Below, piece by piece: positions 35,601 to 47,706 of a stretch of 64,000 nucleotides of DNA; the stretch's first letter is position 1; the number at the start of each line of letters is the position of its first letter. Position numbers and translations under genes: made by a program. Source of the stretch: Eunapius fragilis (lineage: Eukaryota > Porifera > Demospongiae > Spongillida > Spongillidae); NCBI GenBank assembly GCA_963681505.1, contig OY811984.1, positions 6,048,435-6,112,434 of the forward strand, written 5' to 3'. The notes under the pieces are model-generated. The model saw only the letters and a list, made by a program, of their open reading frames with translations. It ran no database searches and had not been told where the DNA came from.

Positions 35601-37536
35601 GTGTGGGTGTGACAGGATTATGATTGGTGTTTTTCCTTTAGCTGGTAACCATGGTAAACCTGAAGGACAAAGAGGGAAACACGCCTCTGTATGATGCTGT
35701 AAAGCCGGGCTCTAACAAGAATATACAGCTTCTTCTGAGCTATGGTGAGGGTCCTGTGGTATGTGAGGTACATGTTGTGAGGACCTCCCTGTGAGATGAG
35801 GACCTCTCTGTGAGGTGAGGGTACCTCCCTGTGAGGTGTAGGGTACCCCCCTGTGAGGTGAGGGTACTTCCCTGTGAGGTGAGGACCTCTCTGTGAGGTG
35901 AGGACCTCCCTGTGAGGTTTGGACCTCCCTGTGAGGTGAGGACCTCTCTGTGAGGTGAGGGTCTATCAAGTATCATGCTTAGCTTATCACATAGAATGGA
36001 TGTTATTTCTGTATTAATGCAAGGAAATGTTCATTTATTGGCTCCTGCTGTTTCTATTTAGAGCACCCACATATACTATGATGGTTTGTTTGACTCATAC
36101 TTGACAGTATACTCTGTGTGCACAGGTGCTGATGTCAATATAGTTTACTCCAAAGGAAACAGCATCGTCCACCATGCTATTAAAAGCGGGCATGTCGAGT
36201 CCCTTCGACTGCTTCTAGAAGCTGGTGGGTTGGGCTTAGAAGCCGGTGGGTGGGTGTTTTGTCTCTTCGTTGTGTTTTGATTCTTCACAAGTCATTATTA
36301 TTGCCTTCAGCACCCCAATGTGTGTACTTTGCACGTGTCACTGATCATGTGACTGATCATGTGACTGTAATATGATTGTAATGTGACTTACCATTTCAAC
36401 CATAAGATGTGGCTATGGAAGTCCTTAAACCATGAACTGTGCACGTGATCATTAAATTGTGTCCTATGTACACAGGGAAAAAAAGTTTTTCAGGGTACTT
36501 TTTAACAAAAAATAAGCCACCCTGGGATTCAATGTCTATCGTGGGAATAGCGTTAAAAAAAAAAACCATCCTGGGATTAAGTGACCAGGGTGGGAATGGC
36601 CGAAAAAACCATGTGGTCTTGTTCTGGTTTTGTCAAACAAAAGATATGCACCTGGTTTATGTTTGGCAAAACCAGGACAAGACCATATGGTTTTTACGCT
36701 ACTCCCACCCTGGTCACTTAATCCTAGGATGGTTCTTATGGTATTCCAACGTTTGACATTCAATCCCAGGGTGTTTTTTTTTTTTTTTTTTGTGTGTGTT
36801 AAAAACCACTCTGGAAAACAATGTCGTTTCTAACTTTTTCTTGTGATTAGGTTACCCTAAGTAACCTTTGTCCTCACCCTTAGGGTTATGGTAGGGGGGT
36901 ACTTTTTAGGAGTGTGAGGGGTTAAGCAACTTAGTGGACAAAAAAGAACCCTTTGAGTTATGTTCTACTTTTTAGGAGCGTTTGGGGTTTAGCAACTTAC
37001 CGACAAAAAGAGCCCTGTCGGTGTGGTGTACTTTTTAAGAGTGTGAGGGGTTAAGCAACTTAGTGGTCAAAAAAAGAACCTGTGGGTGTATTGGCAGTTT
37101 AGAACAACACTGATGCCTGGACATGTATAGTCCCATGATATTGCATTACATAACCATGTGAACACATACACACAGGAGCTCCTGTGAATGTCTACAATGA
37201 TGATAAGCATCAACCGATGCGCATTGCTACAGAAAAGTTTGTCGAATGTTCAGTGAAGAAGACAGATGACAAGAATAGTTATAGCGAGATGATTGTACTC
37301 CTGTTGGAGTACGGCGCATCCATAAACGTCATTGTCACTGACAACGACAGCAGAGATACAGCATTCCATGCTTTGGTGAGAGTGTTCCCTCCTGCGTATG
37401 ACCTTGTATCTACTTGTTTGGAGTATGGTGCCAGCGTGACAAGGGTGAACAGCCTAGGGGAGAAGGCACGTGACATCAAGGTCGTGTCTAAGAGATTAGA
37501 GTCACTTCTGAAAGAAAAGTCCAGTGAGTCTTGGGT

Positions 37537-37601
<65 letters not shown>

Positions 37602-38126
37602 GCTTGTCTGTTGGGGGGGGGGGGGGGGGGGGTAAGCTTTTAAATATGCAGTTTCCTCAAAAAATGTAGCAGTTATTAAAAATGATTACTCATAGCTGCA
37701 ATTGAAACCGAGCATTAAAGGGGAAATTGTTTGGCCCCTGAATGAGCAATTATGATATTGTCATGCCTACTTAGTGGACAAAAAAGAACCCCATAAACAG
37801 CCTTGTAAACATGTACAAATCATACACACATGCCTCTGGTTCCCTTTTCAGATCGACTAAGGAGCCTATCTGAGGTGTGCAAGTGGGAGATCCGCGATGC
37901 CCTGGCGTCGTCGCGGGACCCTAGACCCCTCCAGGAGGCCATACGCATACTGACTTGCCTACCACCACACCTCCAATCCTATCTGCTCTCCAAGGGCTTC
38001 TCCCAGCCGAGCTATGACTTACGCGAGGACGAGAGAATGGACCTGCAAACGCTTCCACCAAATACAAGGGAACAGGGGGAGGAGGCAGGGGGGACAACCA
38101 AGATACAGTCAGACATTGTCTCGTAA
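32617..38126 (+). CDS. Ankyrin-repeat protein with C-terminal SOCS box (ASB-like)
   Basis: ASB proteins recruit substrates to Cullin-5 ubiquitin ligases through Elongin B/C. Seven exons join in frame to 602 aa: 32617-33217, 33748-33855, 35224-35498, 35642-35744, 36126-36224, 37176-37523, 37852-38126. The N-terminal 200 aa are charged, with a His-Tyr-Met-rich patch (MMHKGYHHHKGDYYAMMMEE) and an acidic stretch, unlike typical ASBs. Ankyrin units follow (KRTPLHAACSLADYPCIELL, GNTPLYDAVKPGS, NSIVHHAIKSGHVESLRLLL, GASINVI). The last exon begins LRSLSEVCKWEIRDAL and has PHLQSYLLSKG, matching the SOCS-box pattern (Leu-rich BC-box then a short C-terminal helix). The start was set at the Met of MDARDAN; an in-frame Met lies 16 codons upstream. 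The SOCS call rests on pattern only. Introns 1, 2, 4 and 5 carry repeats. Confidence 0.82.
33222..33640. repeat. 43-bp minisatellite, ASB-like gene intron 1
   Basis: About nine copies of a 43-bp unit containing CGCTCATATGTGGTCACATA and CACATGTGGTTGTATGTACC, each built of short near-palindromes. Repeat-coded frames across it are not real exons. Confidence 0.93.
33890..34640. repeat. CTCCTCCCTTAATCC minisatellite, ASB-like gene intron 2
   Basis: About 35-40 irregular units of 16-22 bp built on CTCCTCCCTTAATCCTCCCC. The sense strand is almost pure pyrimidine apart from TTAA steps. Confidence 0.93.
34680..35215. repeat. CACCTCCATACCCACCCTCA minisatellite, ASB-like gene intron 2
   Basis: Pyrimidine-rich units of about 18-30 bp (CACCTCCACACCTCCATACC, CACCCTCA). 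The array ends right at the acceptor of the exon at 35224, so the repeat itself supplies the polypyrimidine tract of that 3' splice site. Confidence 0.92.
35775..35960. repeat. GTGAGGTGAGGACCTCCCT 19-bp minisatellite, ASB-like gene intron 4
   Basis: About ten copies of a 19-bp unit with GAGGACCTC palindromic cores, beginning about 30 bp after the donor at 35745. Every unit contains GTGAGG, a donor-like sequence on the sense strand. Confidence 0.9.
36485..36824. mobile_element. Foldback MITE in ASB-like gene intron 5
   Basis: The inner palindrome 36518-36773 has ends CACCCTGGGATTCAATGTC and GACATTCAATCCCAGGGTG. Its arms of about 115 bp are roughly 85 % identical when inverted (matching GATTAAGTGACCAGGGTGGG). 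A weaker outer pair, TTTTCAGGGTACTTTTTAAC and, inverted, TTTTCCAGAGTGGTTTTTAA, extends it to about 36485-36824. Nothing is coded. Confidence 0.75.
36895..37095. repeat. Three tandem copies of about 65 bp
   Basis: Units start TACTTTTTAGGAGTGTGAGG and contain TTAAGCAACTTAGTGGACAA and AAAAGAACCC. A solo piece (CTTAGTGGACAAAAAAGAAC) recurs at 37769 in the next intron. Possibly debris of the neighbouring foldback element. Confidence 0.75.
37540..37632. repeat. (GT)n followed by poly-G tract
   Basis: GT microsatellite (37540-37599) starting 16 bp after the donor at 37524, then a G run of about 20 at 37613-37632, in intron 6 of the ASB-like gene. Confidence 0.93.
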
Positions 38127-38199
38127 ACAGCACAGGCACAAAATCACTAGTCACTGGAACACACAATTTTTTTTTTTTCCATGTAGGCCTGGGGTGCAT

Positions 38200-41100
38200 T
38201 CACTTGGTGTATCTTTGGACAAAGCTTGTGTGAAACTGTGTAAACTTCTGCAACAGTGATTTGATGTCTTCTTCAGGTGGTAAAATGGTGGTCCTGTGTC
38301 ATGTGATAGTCACATGAGGGAAGGAGAGTAGTATAAGTGTGAACTACATGTGTCATAGCTGTGGTACCTAAAATGCCATGTTCCTGGGAGCTGTCTAAAC
38401 CCACTTCCAGGCACCACACACACGCCTGTCTCTCTCAAGAATGTTAAACAGTAGTACTCATCCAGCTGCATATTGTTGGCCTGTGTGTGCATGTGTGTGT
38501 GCATGTACGTGTGTGTGAACAATTCATAGAGCATAGCACCCCCTATCCATAAGTTCGGCAAAAGCAATAAACTCCCCTCACCTCTGCGTCTGCCCGAGCA
38601 GCTTCTGGGATCGTGATCCTCGGGAACGCGTACATGGCTCCCTGCACCTCATTGCAGTGCACACCTGGGACCGCGTTGAACCCTTCAGTCACCATCTTGG
38701 CCTTCCTGCGAAGGGCGCTGAGGACTGCTCCACGCTCCTGTGATGGGGGGGGGGGGGGGGGGGGGGGGGGGGAGGGGGGAATATCCCTCGCATAGCATTG
38801 ATGTAGCACTTGTATAGTCCCAGCTGAGCCCTAATAAATACCTGGTGTTCTGCTAATGTGGTTACACTATTGTGTTGTGTGCTGCTACTAGGAACTCGGG
38901 GTTCTTTCCATTGTGTTTGCCCATTTTGGCTCTATTATGGTCAGACCCTCCCCACACAAGTACCTCTTGAAAGGTTGCGTAAGATGGCTCTCCAGGTCGT
39001 GGTGGGTTGACCAGTACATCAGTAACAGTCTGTGGAGGAATACTAGGGTAAGGGGGTGGGGCTGGTATATGGAGGACACTAGGGGGTGGGGCTGGTACAT
39101 GGAGGGACACTAGGGCAAGGGGGTGGGGCTGGTACATGGAGGGACACTAGGGTAAGGGGTGTGGCTAGTAAGTGGAGGGGGTTAGCATGGACGTGCATTA
39201 GGGCATGGGGGTGGGGCTGGTACGTGGAGGGACATTAGGTAAAGGGGGGGCAGGTACATGCATATGCATTGCACCAGACCTGTCCAGCAGACGTGGAACA
39301 CAACATGGCTGAGAACATCTTGTATATTTGTCCCATCATGGCGCTATCAAATCCAATGAGCTCCATGTACCCTCCTCTGAGGCCACACCTACAAAATAAA
39401 ACAATTTGCTCACACTTGCTCATGTGATGCATGTTGAGCCACACCCCTTCCATATGCATGTCATACCACACCTCACATGATGCAAGCTGTGCCTCCCATA
39501 TGCACAACTTACTCTCCTAGGTATCCTTTGGAAATAGAATTGAATGACACCAGTTGGAACTTGTCGTACTCTGGTCCCATAGACTTGAGCACCTTACGGA
39601 ATGAGACAAACTTCGCCCCTTCCTTGTACACATTCTCCTGATACACCTGGGGGGGGGGGGGGGAGGGGTTGCTGAATCAAACGGACATGCATGTCTTTGC
39701 CCTAACTTCCTCACCTCATCAGCTAGCAGAACCAACTGTTCCTCATGGCAGAACTGGATGATCTGTCGTATGTTCTCTTCGTTCAGGAGCTGGCCTAATG
39801 GAGGCAACAGGTTGTGGGGGGGGGGGGGGGAGGGTGGATTAAGTCTTGCCCAACCTTCCACCCATTTGCCCCGCCTCCTTCCACCTCCCTTGCTTTGCTC
39901 CACCTCCTTTCCCTTTGCCCCACCTCCCTTCCCTTTGCCCCACCTCCCTTCCCTTTGCCCCACCTCCCTCCCTTTGCCCCACCTCCCTTCCCTTTGCCCC
40001 ACCTCCCTTCCCTTTGCCCCACCTCCCTCCCTTTGCCCCACCTCCCTTCCCTTTGCCCCACCTCCCTTCCCTTTGCCCCACCTCCCTTCCCTTTGCCCCA
40101 CCTCCCTTCCCTTTGCCCCACCTCCCTTCCCTTTGCCCCACCTCCCTCCCTTTGCCCCACCTCCCTTCCCTTTGCCCCACCTCCCTTCCCTTTGCCCCAC
40201 CTCCCTCCCTTTGCCCCACCTCCCTTCCCTTTGCCCCACCTCCCTTCCCTTTGCCCCACCTCCCTTCCCTTTGCCCCACCTCCCTTCCCTTTGCCCCACC
40301 TCCCTTCCCTTTGCCCCACCTCCCTCCCTTTGCCTCACCTCCCTTTCTTTGCCCCACCTCCCTTCCCTTTGCCCCACCTCCCTTCCCCCACCTCCCTTCC
40401 CTTTGCCCCACCTCCCTTCCCTTTGCCCCACCTCCCTTTCCTTTGCCCCACCTCCCTTCCCTTTGCCCCACCTCCCTTCCCTTTGCCCCACCTCCCTTCC
40501 CTTTGCCCCACCTCCCTCCCTTTGCCTCACCTCCCTTTCTTTGCCCCACCTCCTTCCATTTGCCTCCCTTTGCCCCCCTTTACGACACCTCCCTTCCCAT
40601 ATCCCAAGCAGCTAAATGTCATAAAGTCTCACCAGTGGGGTTCCCAGGGTTAATGCAAATCATCATGGTTGGGTCACAGTGCTTCCGACCCTCTGCTATG
40701 GCCTTCCGAAGGGTCTCCACATTGATTGCCCAGTTGTGATCTTCGTCCAGGTAGTAAGGGACCTGCGTTGGACACATACCGTGACACACCATCACTTGGA
40801 ATATGGATTAATGCATAGTTAGGGGAACTTGTACGGCACCACTAAAAGCCTCCATTGAGAGCTGTTTGCATGCAGGATATGTCTATCCTCCTCTGCCTAA
40901 CCCTGTCATCTGCTGGCCCTATGGTGCCTCCTCTGCCTAAACCCTATCCTCTGCTGGCCCTATGGTGCCTCCTCTGCCTAACCCTATCCTCTGCTGGCCC
41001 TATGGTGCCTCCTCTGCCTAACCCTGTCATCTGCTGGCCTATGGTGCCTCCTCTGCCTAACCCTGTCATCTGCTGGCCTATGGTACCCTCCTCTGCCTAA

Positions 41101-42616
41101 CCCTGTCATCTGCTGGCCTATGGTACCCTCCTCTGCCTAACCCTGTCATCTGCTGGCCTATGGTACCTCCTCTGCCTAACCCTATCCTCTGCTGGCCCTA
41201 TGGTGCCTCCTCTGCCTAACCCTATCCTCTGCTGGCCTATGGTGCCTCCTCTGCCTAACCCTGTCTTCTGCTGGCCTATGGTGCCTCCTCTGCCTAACCC
41301 TGTTCTCTGCTGGCCCTATGGTGCCCACCCTGCCTAACCCTGTCCTCTGCTGGCTCTATGGTGCCCACCCTGCCCCCATGTATCCAACAGTCACCAGATC
41401 TATCCTGGAGTAGCCAACTGTTGCTTAACCCACCCCCAACTCTCTCTCTCACCACATCAGCATTGTTCTCTGCAATGCAGGCAGTGTAGAGTGGGTACTG
41501 AGGAATGGGCAGCAAGAACCCTGCTCTCTTGTCATGTTGAACAGCCAGCTTCATGACCTGCTTGATACCTTCACTGGCTCCATTGATTAAGTAGATGCAT
41601 TCCACATCTGCTGGAGGAAAGCCATCTCTCCTTTCGAGGAATTCGGCAACGTGTGTCCTGACCACATGTAGACCCCTGGAATCGGTGTAAGAACCTGCAC
41701 ACAATGATTTTAATTAAAAATTAAAAATAATGGATGAAAAGAAAAATAAGGCCCTGACCGGATTCGAACCGGTGATCTCCTGTTTACTAGACAGGCGCTA
41801 TAACCAACTAAGCCACAGGGCCACGGTGTTACACACTGAGGCGCTAATGGATCATAACCGAAGAATACATAAGACGGGGAGAAAAAAATGAATAGAAATT
41901 TTTAAAAATAAGGCCCTGACCGGATTCGAACCGGTGATCTCCTGTTTACTAGACAGGCGCTATAACCAACTAAGCCACAGGGCCAACACATTCTTTCAGA
42001 CACTGTAACTTGTAACAAACCTAAGCTTTGTCCACTAGCACTTCCAAGCACGGCTCGGGCTCTCTCGATAACGTCGCTAGGAAATAAGTCCTTGCTCATC
42101 AATTCAGGGAGTACACCTGCTGCCAAAACTTGGCGAACAAAGGTTATAGGTCTCTGTCCCATTGCATGGCAATCGCCTATGTTGGCGAAGAGAACTTTCT
42201 TGAAGGGGTAACTGGTCGAACCCTGAGACATGCATGTGTGCATACATATGTCAGTGCAAAGAAAGTAGGAAAGAATTTAGCCACCACGTACAAAGTGGAG
42301 ACTTATTTTTAATCAACAAGCGATAGTCCCCGAAATGAGCTTGAAATGGGTTGGAGCACTACAGATTTCTTCAACGCGCACGTGTTGATCTACTATGCCC
42401 ATTCACCTGTTCCAATTCCTTTTTGATCTTCATCGCCTCTAAGGGTACCTTTCCCCGTACGGCGTATTCCATCACTCGCACGTTAGGGTTCATGGTATCT
42501 ACGCAAAGCAGCTTCGTTCTTCCTGCAGCTCCTGCCATGGTTCGCGAATAGAAGACACCAGACGCCGTTTCTTTGGCGACAGACAGCAAAGGCAACCGGA
42601 ACACGGTATTCATCAC
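38200..42616 (-). CDS. gpt: Alanine aminotransferase (GPT/ALT family)
   Basis: A PLP enzyme interconverting alanine + 2-oxoglutarate and pyruvate + glutamate. Eleven exons join in frame to 511 aa (family about 490-525): 42616-42407, 42222-42021, 41694-41453, 40762-40633, 39794-39715, 39646-39513, 39388-39280, 39029-38964, 38737-38582, 38480-38368, 38293-38200. Motifs: [91 protein letters not shown] (PLP lysine in SKGY), [21 protein letters not shown] and the C-terminal LPPEED. The first 30 residues ([16 protein letters not shown]) are basic and hydroxylated, compatible with a mitochondrial presequence, with a second Met at MAGAAG for a possible cytosolic form. An intron hosts two tRNA genes. 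Its 3' end faces the ASB-like gene, with 73 bp between the stop codons. Confidence 0.95.
38745..38774. repeat. Poly-G tract abutting an ALT 3' splice site
   Basis: A run of G with one A. On the sense (minus) strand it is poly-C just upstream of the acceptor at 38737, serving as its polypyrimidine tract. Confidence 0.9.
39040..39250. repeat. GGGGGTGGGGCTGGTACATGGAGGGACACTAGG repeat
   Basis: About five irregular copies of a unit of about 40 bp containing GGGTGGGGCTGGTACATGGA, in the ALT intron between the exons at 39280-39388 and 38964-39029. Confidence 0.88.
39900..40565. repeat. 20-bp minisatellite CCTTTGCCCCACCTCCCTTC in ALT intron
   Basis: About 33 copies of a 20-bp unit with 18- and 19-bp variants, in the intron between the exons at 40633-40762 and 39715-39794. 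The sense strand is G-rich. Long frames on both strands across it are repeat artefacts. Confidence 0.95.
40880..41370. repeat. Minisatellite CCTCTGCCTAACCCTGTCATCTGCTGG
   Basis: About 13 copies of a unit of about 37-40 bp containing TGCCTAACCCTGTCATCTGC and TGGCCTATGGTGCC, in the ALT intron between the exons at 41453-41694 and 40633-40762. Confidence 0.93.
41749..41822 (-). tRNA. trnT-AGU: tRNA-Thr (anticodon AGU)
   Basis: A 74-nt cloverleaf on the minus strand. Acceptor stem GGCCCTG pairs with CAGGGCC, with T as discriminator. The anticodon arm CCTGT-CTAGTAA-ACAGG carries AGT, and the T arm is ACCGG-TTCGAAT-CCGGT. The A box (TGGCTTAGTTGG) and B box (GGTTCGAATCC) are intact, and a T5 pol III terminator lies just downstream (41742-41746, complement). 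It has no intron. It lies inside an ALT intron on the same strand. Confidence 0.97.
41911..41984 (-). tRNA. trnT-AGU: tRNA-Thr (anticodon AGU), second identical copy
   Basis: Identical over 74 nt to the copy at 41749-41822, 162 bp away, with its own T-run terminator immediately downstream (complement of AAAAATAAGG). The sequence between the copies is not similar beyond the short A/T-rich 3' flank, so this is a small local duplication. Both lie between the ALT exons at 42021-42222 and 41453-41694. Confidence 0.97.
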
Positions 42617-42956
42617 AAAAGATAAACGACTAAGGTAGTGGGCGTGCCTTAATAGTGGCGTGATAGCAACGTAGCGATGCTTCGATTACGCACTTCAGAA
42701 ATCAATAAACGTACGCTATTAGAGGTGTTAAAATAATGCCATCACTTACACAATCCCATGGACGCAATTTTAAAAATAGCGACATCACATGCAAATGTTC
42801 TCCATTGTTCACACCATCTTCCAACCCAATGCAGTGACAAGAGACAGCAGTAAAATAACACAGTTCAATCTCCTTGCACTTCTCCAAACAGCTGGGATTC
42901 AGTTGCTTACTTGTGGCTGAATGGACAGGCAACACTAAGGTACATGTACAGAATCA
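42617..42956. promoter_or_regulatory. Intergenic: ALT promoter region / DDX27 3' end
   Basis: A 340-bp gap between two minus-strand genes. It must contain the ALT promoter and the DDX27 3' UTR. No motif was recognised with confidence. Confidence 0.45.
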
Positions 42957-45900
42957 TCATACTCCAAAATACCTCGGTTTCCACTTTTTTCCTCCAGATT
43001 TTTTCCCACCAACAAACTTCTTTCCACCTCCACTCTTACGACCACTGGGCTTCTCCACCCCCATGGATTTCTTCCCTGTATTAGATTTCTTCCCTCCAGT
43101 GAATTTAAACCCTGCACTAGACTTTTTTCCTGCACCAGACTTCTTCACTCCAACTTGCCCTTTTGTTGCAGAACTGCAGAGAGCAAATCACCACGACATG
43201 AGGAGGGTAACTGGGCACAACTGCACGCACCTCCTGAACTCCTTTAAGGCTCTGTTGGTCGTATCAGTTAGCTCCCTGTCAAACGCCTTAATAACTGGAC
43301 GCTTCTGTTGCTTTCCTGGAAGAGAACACACAAAAGATGGCTGAGGTAACTAATATCCCTTTCTCCCCATCACACCTGCATCACCTCCTCCCTTATAACA
43401 CCAGATTACATTTCACCTCCTCCCCCCACACACACACACACCTACCTTTCTTGGGTTTGCCCTGCCGGACAGGAGCAACAACGTTCATCTTCTTGCTCCT
43501 GCGGTCTCTTTTGGCTACCCTCGCATGATACTCCATCTCCAACCGGGCAGCCCTCTCTTCTGGCTACAACAGAAAGCCACGCCCCCTATAATAACTCGAC
43601 ACCGCTACACTAACACCCTCACTCTACCTGCTCTTCCTTCCGGGCCTTCTCATGCTTAGCCTTCTTACTTGCAGGTTGGGCTATCTGTCCTCCCTCTGGT
43701 AATCACCACATTTGCCACATGAAAAGTCACCACCTCCCCCCCCCCCCCTCCCCAGTACCTGCGGGCCTCTTGGTTCCAGCAGTCTTCTGTATCCATGTCC
43801 TGGCGGGTCGACTGAAGATCTCACCCTGGTGTTCAATCATGTTACACGCTTTCTTCACTTCCATTTCAGATATGCGGAGCTAAGCACAAGTGTGTAAGGA
43901 GCACACATGACTGCAAGCATTTTCAACCTCCTTGCGAGGACAGCGTCCAAACCATACCCCTTGCACCCACACACCTGTTTCTCTTCCTCTTCAACCTTCA
44001 GTATTTCATGGATTTCCTGCTCCAACTTCCTGATTCTGTCTCGGTATCTCGCTATCACTTCTACAACACAAGAACACACACATACATACATACCACACAT
44101 ACACACACACAAACACACAAACACACATACATACATACCCACATACATACACACACACAGCCAGTTGTAGCAGCCGTCAATTGGCAGTTGGTAAAGGAGC
44201 TCACCAGACGAGATCACTCTGCTTTTCACAGGACACTTGGCTGACTTGATGACATCTTTCAACAACTTACGCTCTTTCTCTCCAACAAGCGTTATTGACC
44301 TGCAAAAACACACAATAAGGTCAGGTCATTCATACAACTTTCCATTACTCACCTGCCACTACGCCCAGCCCTTGCAGTCCTACCAACTCTGTGTATGTAC
44401 TGCTTGACTGTAGCCGGCATGGCAAAGTTAATAACCTTAATAAACAACAACCAACACAGTTTTGAATAGAACCACTCCCTTCTCCAGGGTACCATACAGT
44501 TTTCACATGTTCGATGTCCAGACCTCTGGCAGCTAGGTCAGTGGCCAACAGGAAGTCAACTTCACTGTCCTTGAACTGCTTCAAGGCTTCCATTCTCTGC
44601 GGCACAAAAGTAAAGTGTGCAACATCACGTCACACCATTACATCACACCATTACATCATACCACCACTACACCATCACATCACACCATCACATCATACCA
44701 TTACATCATACCACCACTACACCATCACATCACACCATCACATCATACCATTACATCATACCACCACTACACCATCACATCACACCATTACATCATACCA
44801 CCACTACACCATCACATCACACCATCACATCATACCATTACATCATACCATTACATCATACCACCACTACACCATCACATCACACCATCACATCATACCA
44901 TTACATCATACCACCACTACACCATCACATCACACCATTACATCATACCACCACTACACCATCTCACCTCACATCATACCATCACCACACCACCAATCAA
45001 ATCACCACACCATCACATCATACCATCACCACACCATCACATCACCATGCCATCAGATCATACCGTCAACAACACAGAGAAGCAGAAGGTTCTACACCTC
45101 CACACTACTGCTACCAGCACACCTGCATCTGGGAGAGGCTTCCATGGAGCTCAGCTGCCTTCTTCCCCAACAGCCCCAGCACCACCCTCAGGCGATGGGC
45201 TAGCTTCTTTGTGGGCAGGAACACCAGACAGTGGTCAGTGAACGTCCTACAGCAGAGTGCTGGACAAAGTATGTCACCATATATGCAAGGTATGCCCATA
45301 AACCATCGACGTAAACACAAGGTATGCCCGTAAAACACAAGCAGAGTGATGATGGTGGTTGGGGGGAGAGGGAGTCAGGTTGTTAAGAGTGTGGAATACC
45401 TGACAAGATTGCTTCTCTTTCGTCTTCCTTCTTCGATTTGACTCGCACAAACTCCTGGCTCAAGTTATCCGCAGTGTCTGTGTTGCTGTCCACGAATATC
45501 CTCACTGGATGGTTTAAGCTTACTTGCACCAGGTCTTGCACCTACACCAAGGTAATGGTTACTTACAGCAGAGATACAAGAGCCATCCAATTGATACTAC
45601 TCAGGTGAAGAGCTTTTATTACAGTATCATTGGTGCAATGGTAAAAGATCATCGCGGTACAGTGATGATAAAAGATGGGCCAAATGTCACTACTATTGCC
45701 AATTTGCACCTAAAAGAATGCAAACAGCAGCGCATCACGAGGCTATGATTACCGGCGCGTGTTTGGCAGGTGATAAAAAATGGGCCAAATCAAATGTCAC
45801 TATTATTGCCAATTTGCAACAGCGCATCACGAGGCTATGATTACTGGCGCGTGGTTTGGCCGCGGCTGACTACGCTGATAGCAGACAATGATTATATTCC

Positions 45901-46294
45901 CCTGCAAGCAAATCGAATTGTTCGCCGCAGTGGAACCCTGTGAATTTAGTTAGCATGACGTAACGAGTGCTAATAACTTACGCCAATCACCACAACCGTG
46001 ACATAAACACTGCGCGCGCACTTGCGGCTCATCTATCGAGAATCGATCATGCGGCTATCGGACCGGCCTTTACCATAAACTATATCACTATAGACTTTTA
46101 TAAACCAAATTCAATAATCCATTATAACTAAGTCACGTCCGTGCGCCCTCTTGATTAAAAACTGAAAGCAGCGTCGGAAAGAGATCCCCTCCTCCTCAAC
46201 CGTTAGCTCACAGTTTGTGTAACATGTCATTGGAGCAGGAAAAACATATCTCATTAGTATTTTAAAGCACTGGAACTTCAGTGGTGACACTGCT

Positions 46295-46360
<66 letters not shown>

Positions 46361-47674
46361 ACACAACAGCACTACAATGGCTTAGCTTGTCAAACAGTAC
46401 TTGCTGCAAGAATGTATGTTGTACATAACTAAACAGTTCCAGTTATATTTGAGATAAAACAACGAATATTCAATTGAAACCCCAATTAATGTGCAACACT
46501 GCACTGTAAAGGACCAGGCTATAGAATCACCCGTCCAATCCCGGGAAGGCCTAGTAAATAGGTGCCACGTTCAATCTGCAGTTGTTCTATATTACAAATG
46601 ACCAACAGTACTTACTAGAAAGTGAGATCTATTACAAAGTGACCTCCTACAAAGCATATGGCTGGACTGTTATATGACGGAGCTTCCACAGGTCTGGTCA
46701 CATGCTTATGCATAAAGTAATGGTACCTTACCTACAGGTTTTTGTTAAGGAATAAGTGTTGACCTACACATGTGAGAGCACTGATGTGCACTTTACTCAT
46801 GACAATGCATGGTACCATTTCATAACCAAAAGATCCACACAAACTAAAAACATTTCCATACATGGGACAGTGCCCAGCAAAATCACCCATCTGGGTTTCT
46901 GTGAACTGCAAAGAACCTTAAACAATGTCGTAGTTGATTAAACAGAAACATAAGCACTGCCATGCCCAGATGGATTTTAAAATGCAGAAGTGAAAGTCGT
47001 CCAATAACAGTGTCCTGTTACAGTGAAGCCTTACTTAAGGATGTTGCTCATATCATGGATTTGGTGTAGTACGGTACCCAGGTTGTCATGGCAATGCAAC
47101 TAGGTTATCATGACGATGCCATGGCAATGCAGCTGTCATGGCTACATACCTGGTCTGTCATGGTTGCAGAGAACAACATTGTTTGCCTCTTCTTGGGACA
47201 AGACTGGATGATCTCGTTCATCTGGTCAGCAAAGTGTTCATCCAACATTCTGTGGAGATAACACACACACCAGAGTCCTCAACCAACCACAGGTTAATCA
47301 GTACGATGTTACTTAAGTTACACGTGATGTTTACTTAAGTACGCACCCCCGCAGTCAACTGTTTCATCCTTACTGAACTATTTCCCACAGGTTCAACGCA
47401 TCACCACTTATACGACATCACGACAGTATGCTTTTCCCATATAAGGTGTGACCTTGACACATTGAAAATAACTATGCGCGCAAAAATAACACATTTCATT
47501 TTATGATAATTTTAATGAGAGAGTTTATTATCACACGCTCTACTTAGGTAGTCCTGTGTATGGTCATACAGGTTAGCAACAGATGACTGCTAAAACAATG
47601 CATACACACAAAGTCATGCATATAGTACCCAGACCTATACTTAGTACATTATGATGCAATGTTAGTATTCATTA

Positions 47675-47706
<32 letters not shown>

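Noticed and set aside
39517-40739. Pro/Leu-rich (plus) and Gly/Lys/Arg-rich (minus) frames up to 337 aa
   Set aside because: Artefacts of the 20-bp repeat in an ALT intron. Only the ALT exon parts inside them are coding.
41749-41984. Possibility that the tRNA pair is a tRNA-derived SINE
   Set aside because: Both have full cloverleafs, intact acceptor stems and immediate T-run terminators, with no SINE body or poly-A tail.
44514-45333. His/Thr/Ser-rich frames of 208-238 aa
   Set aside because: Read from the CATCATACC repeat between DDX27 exons. No codon structure.
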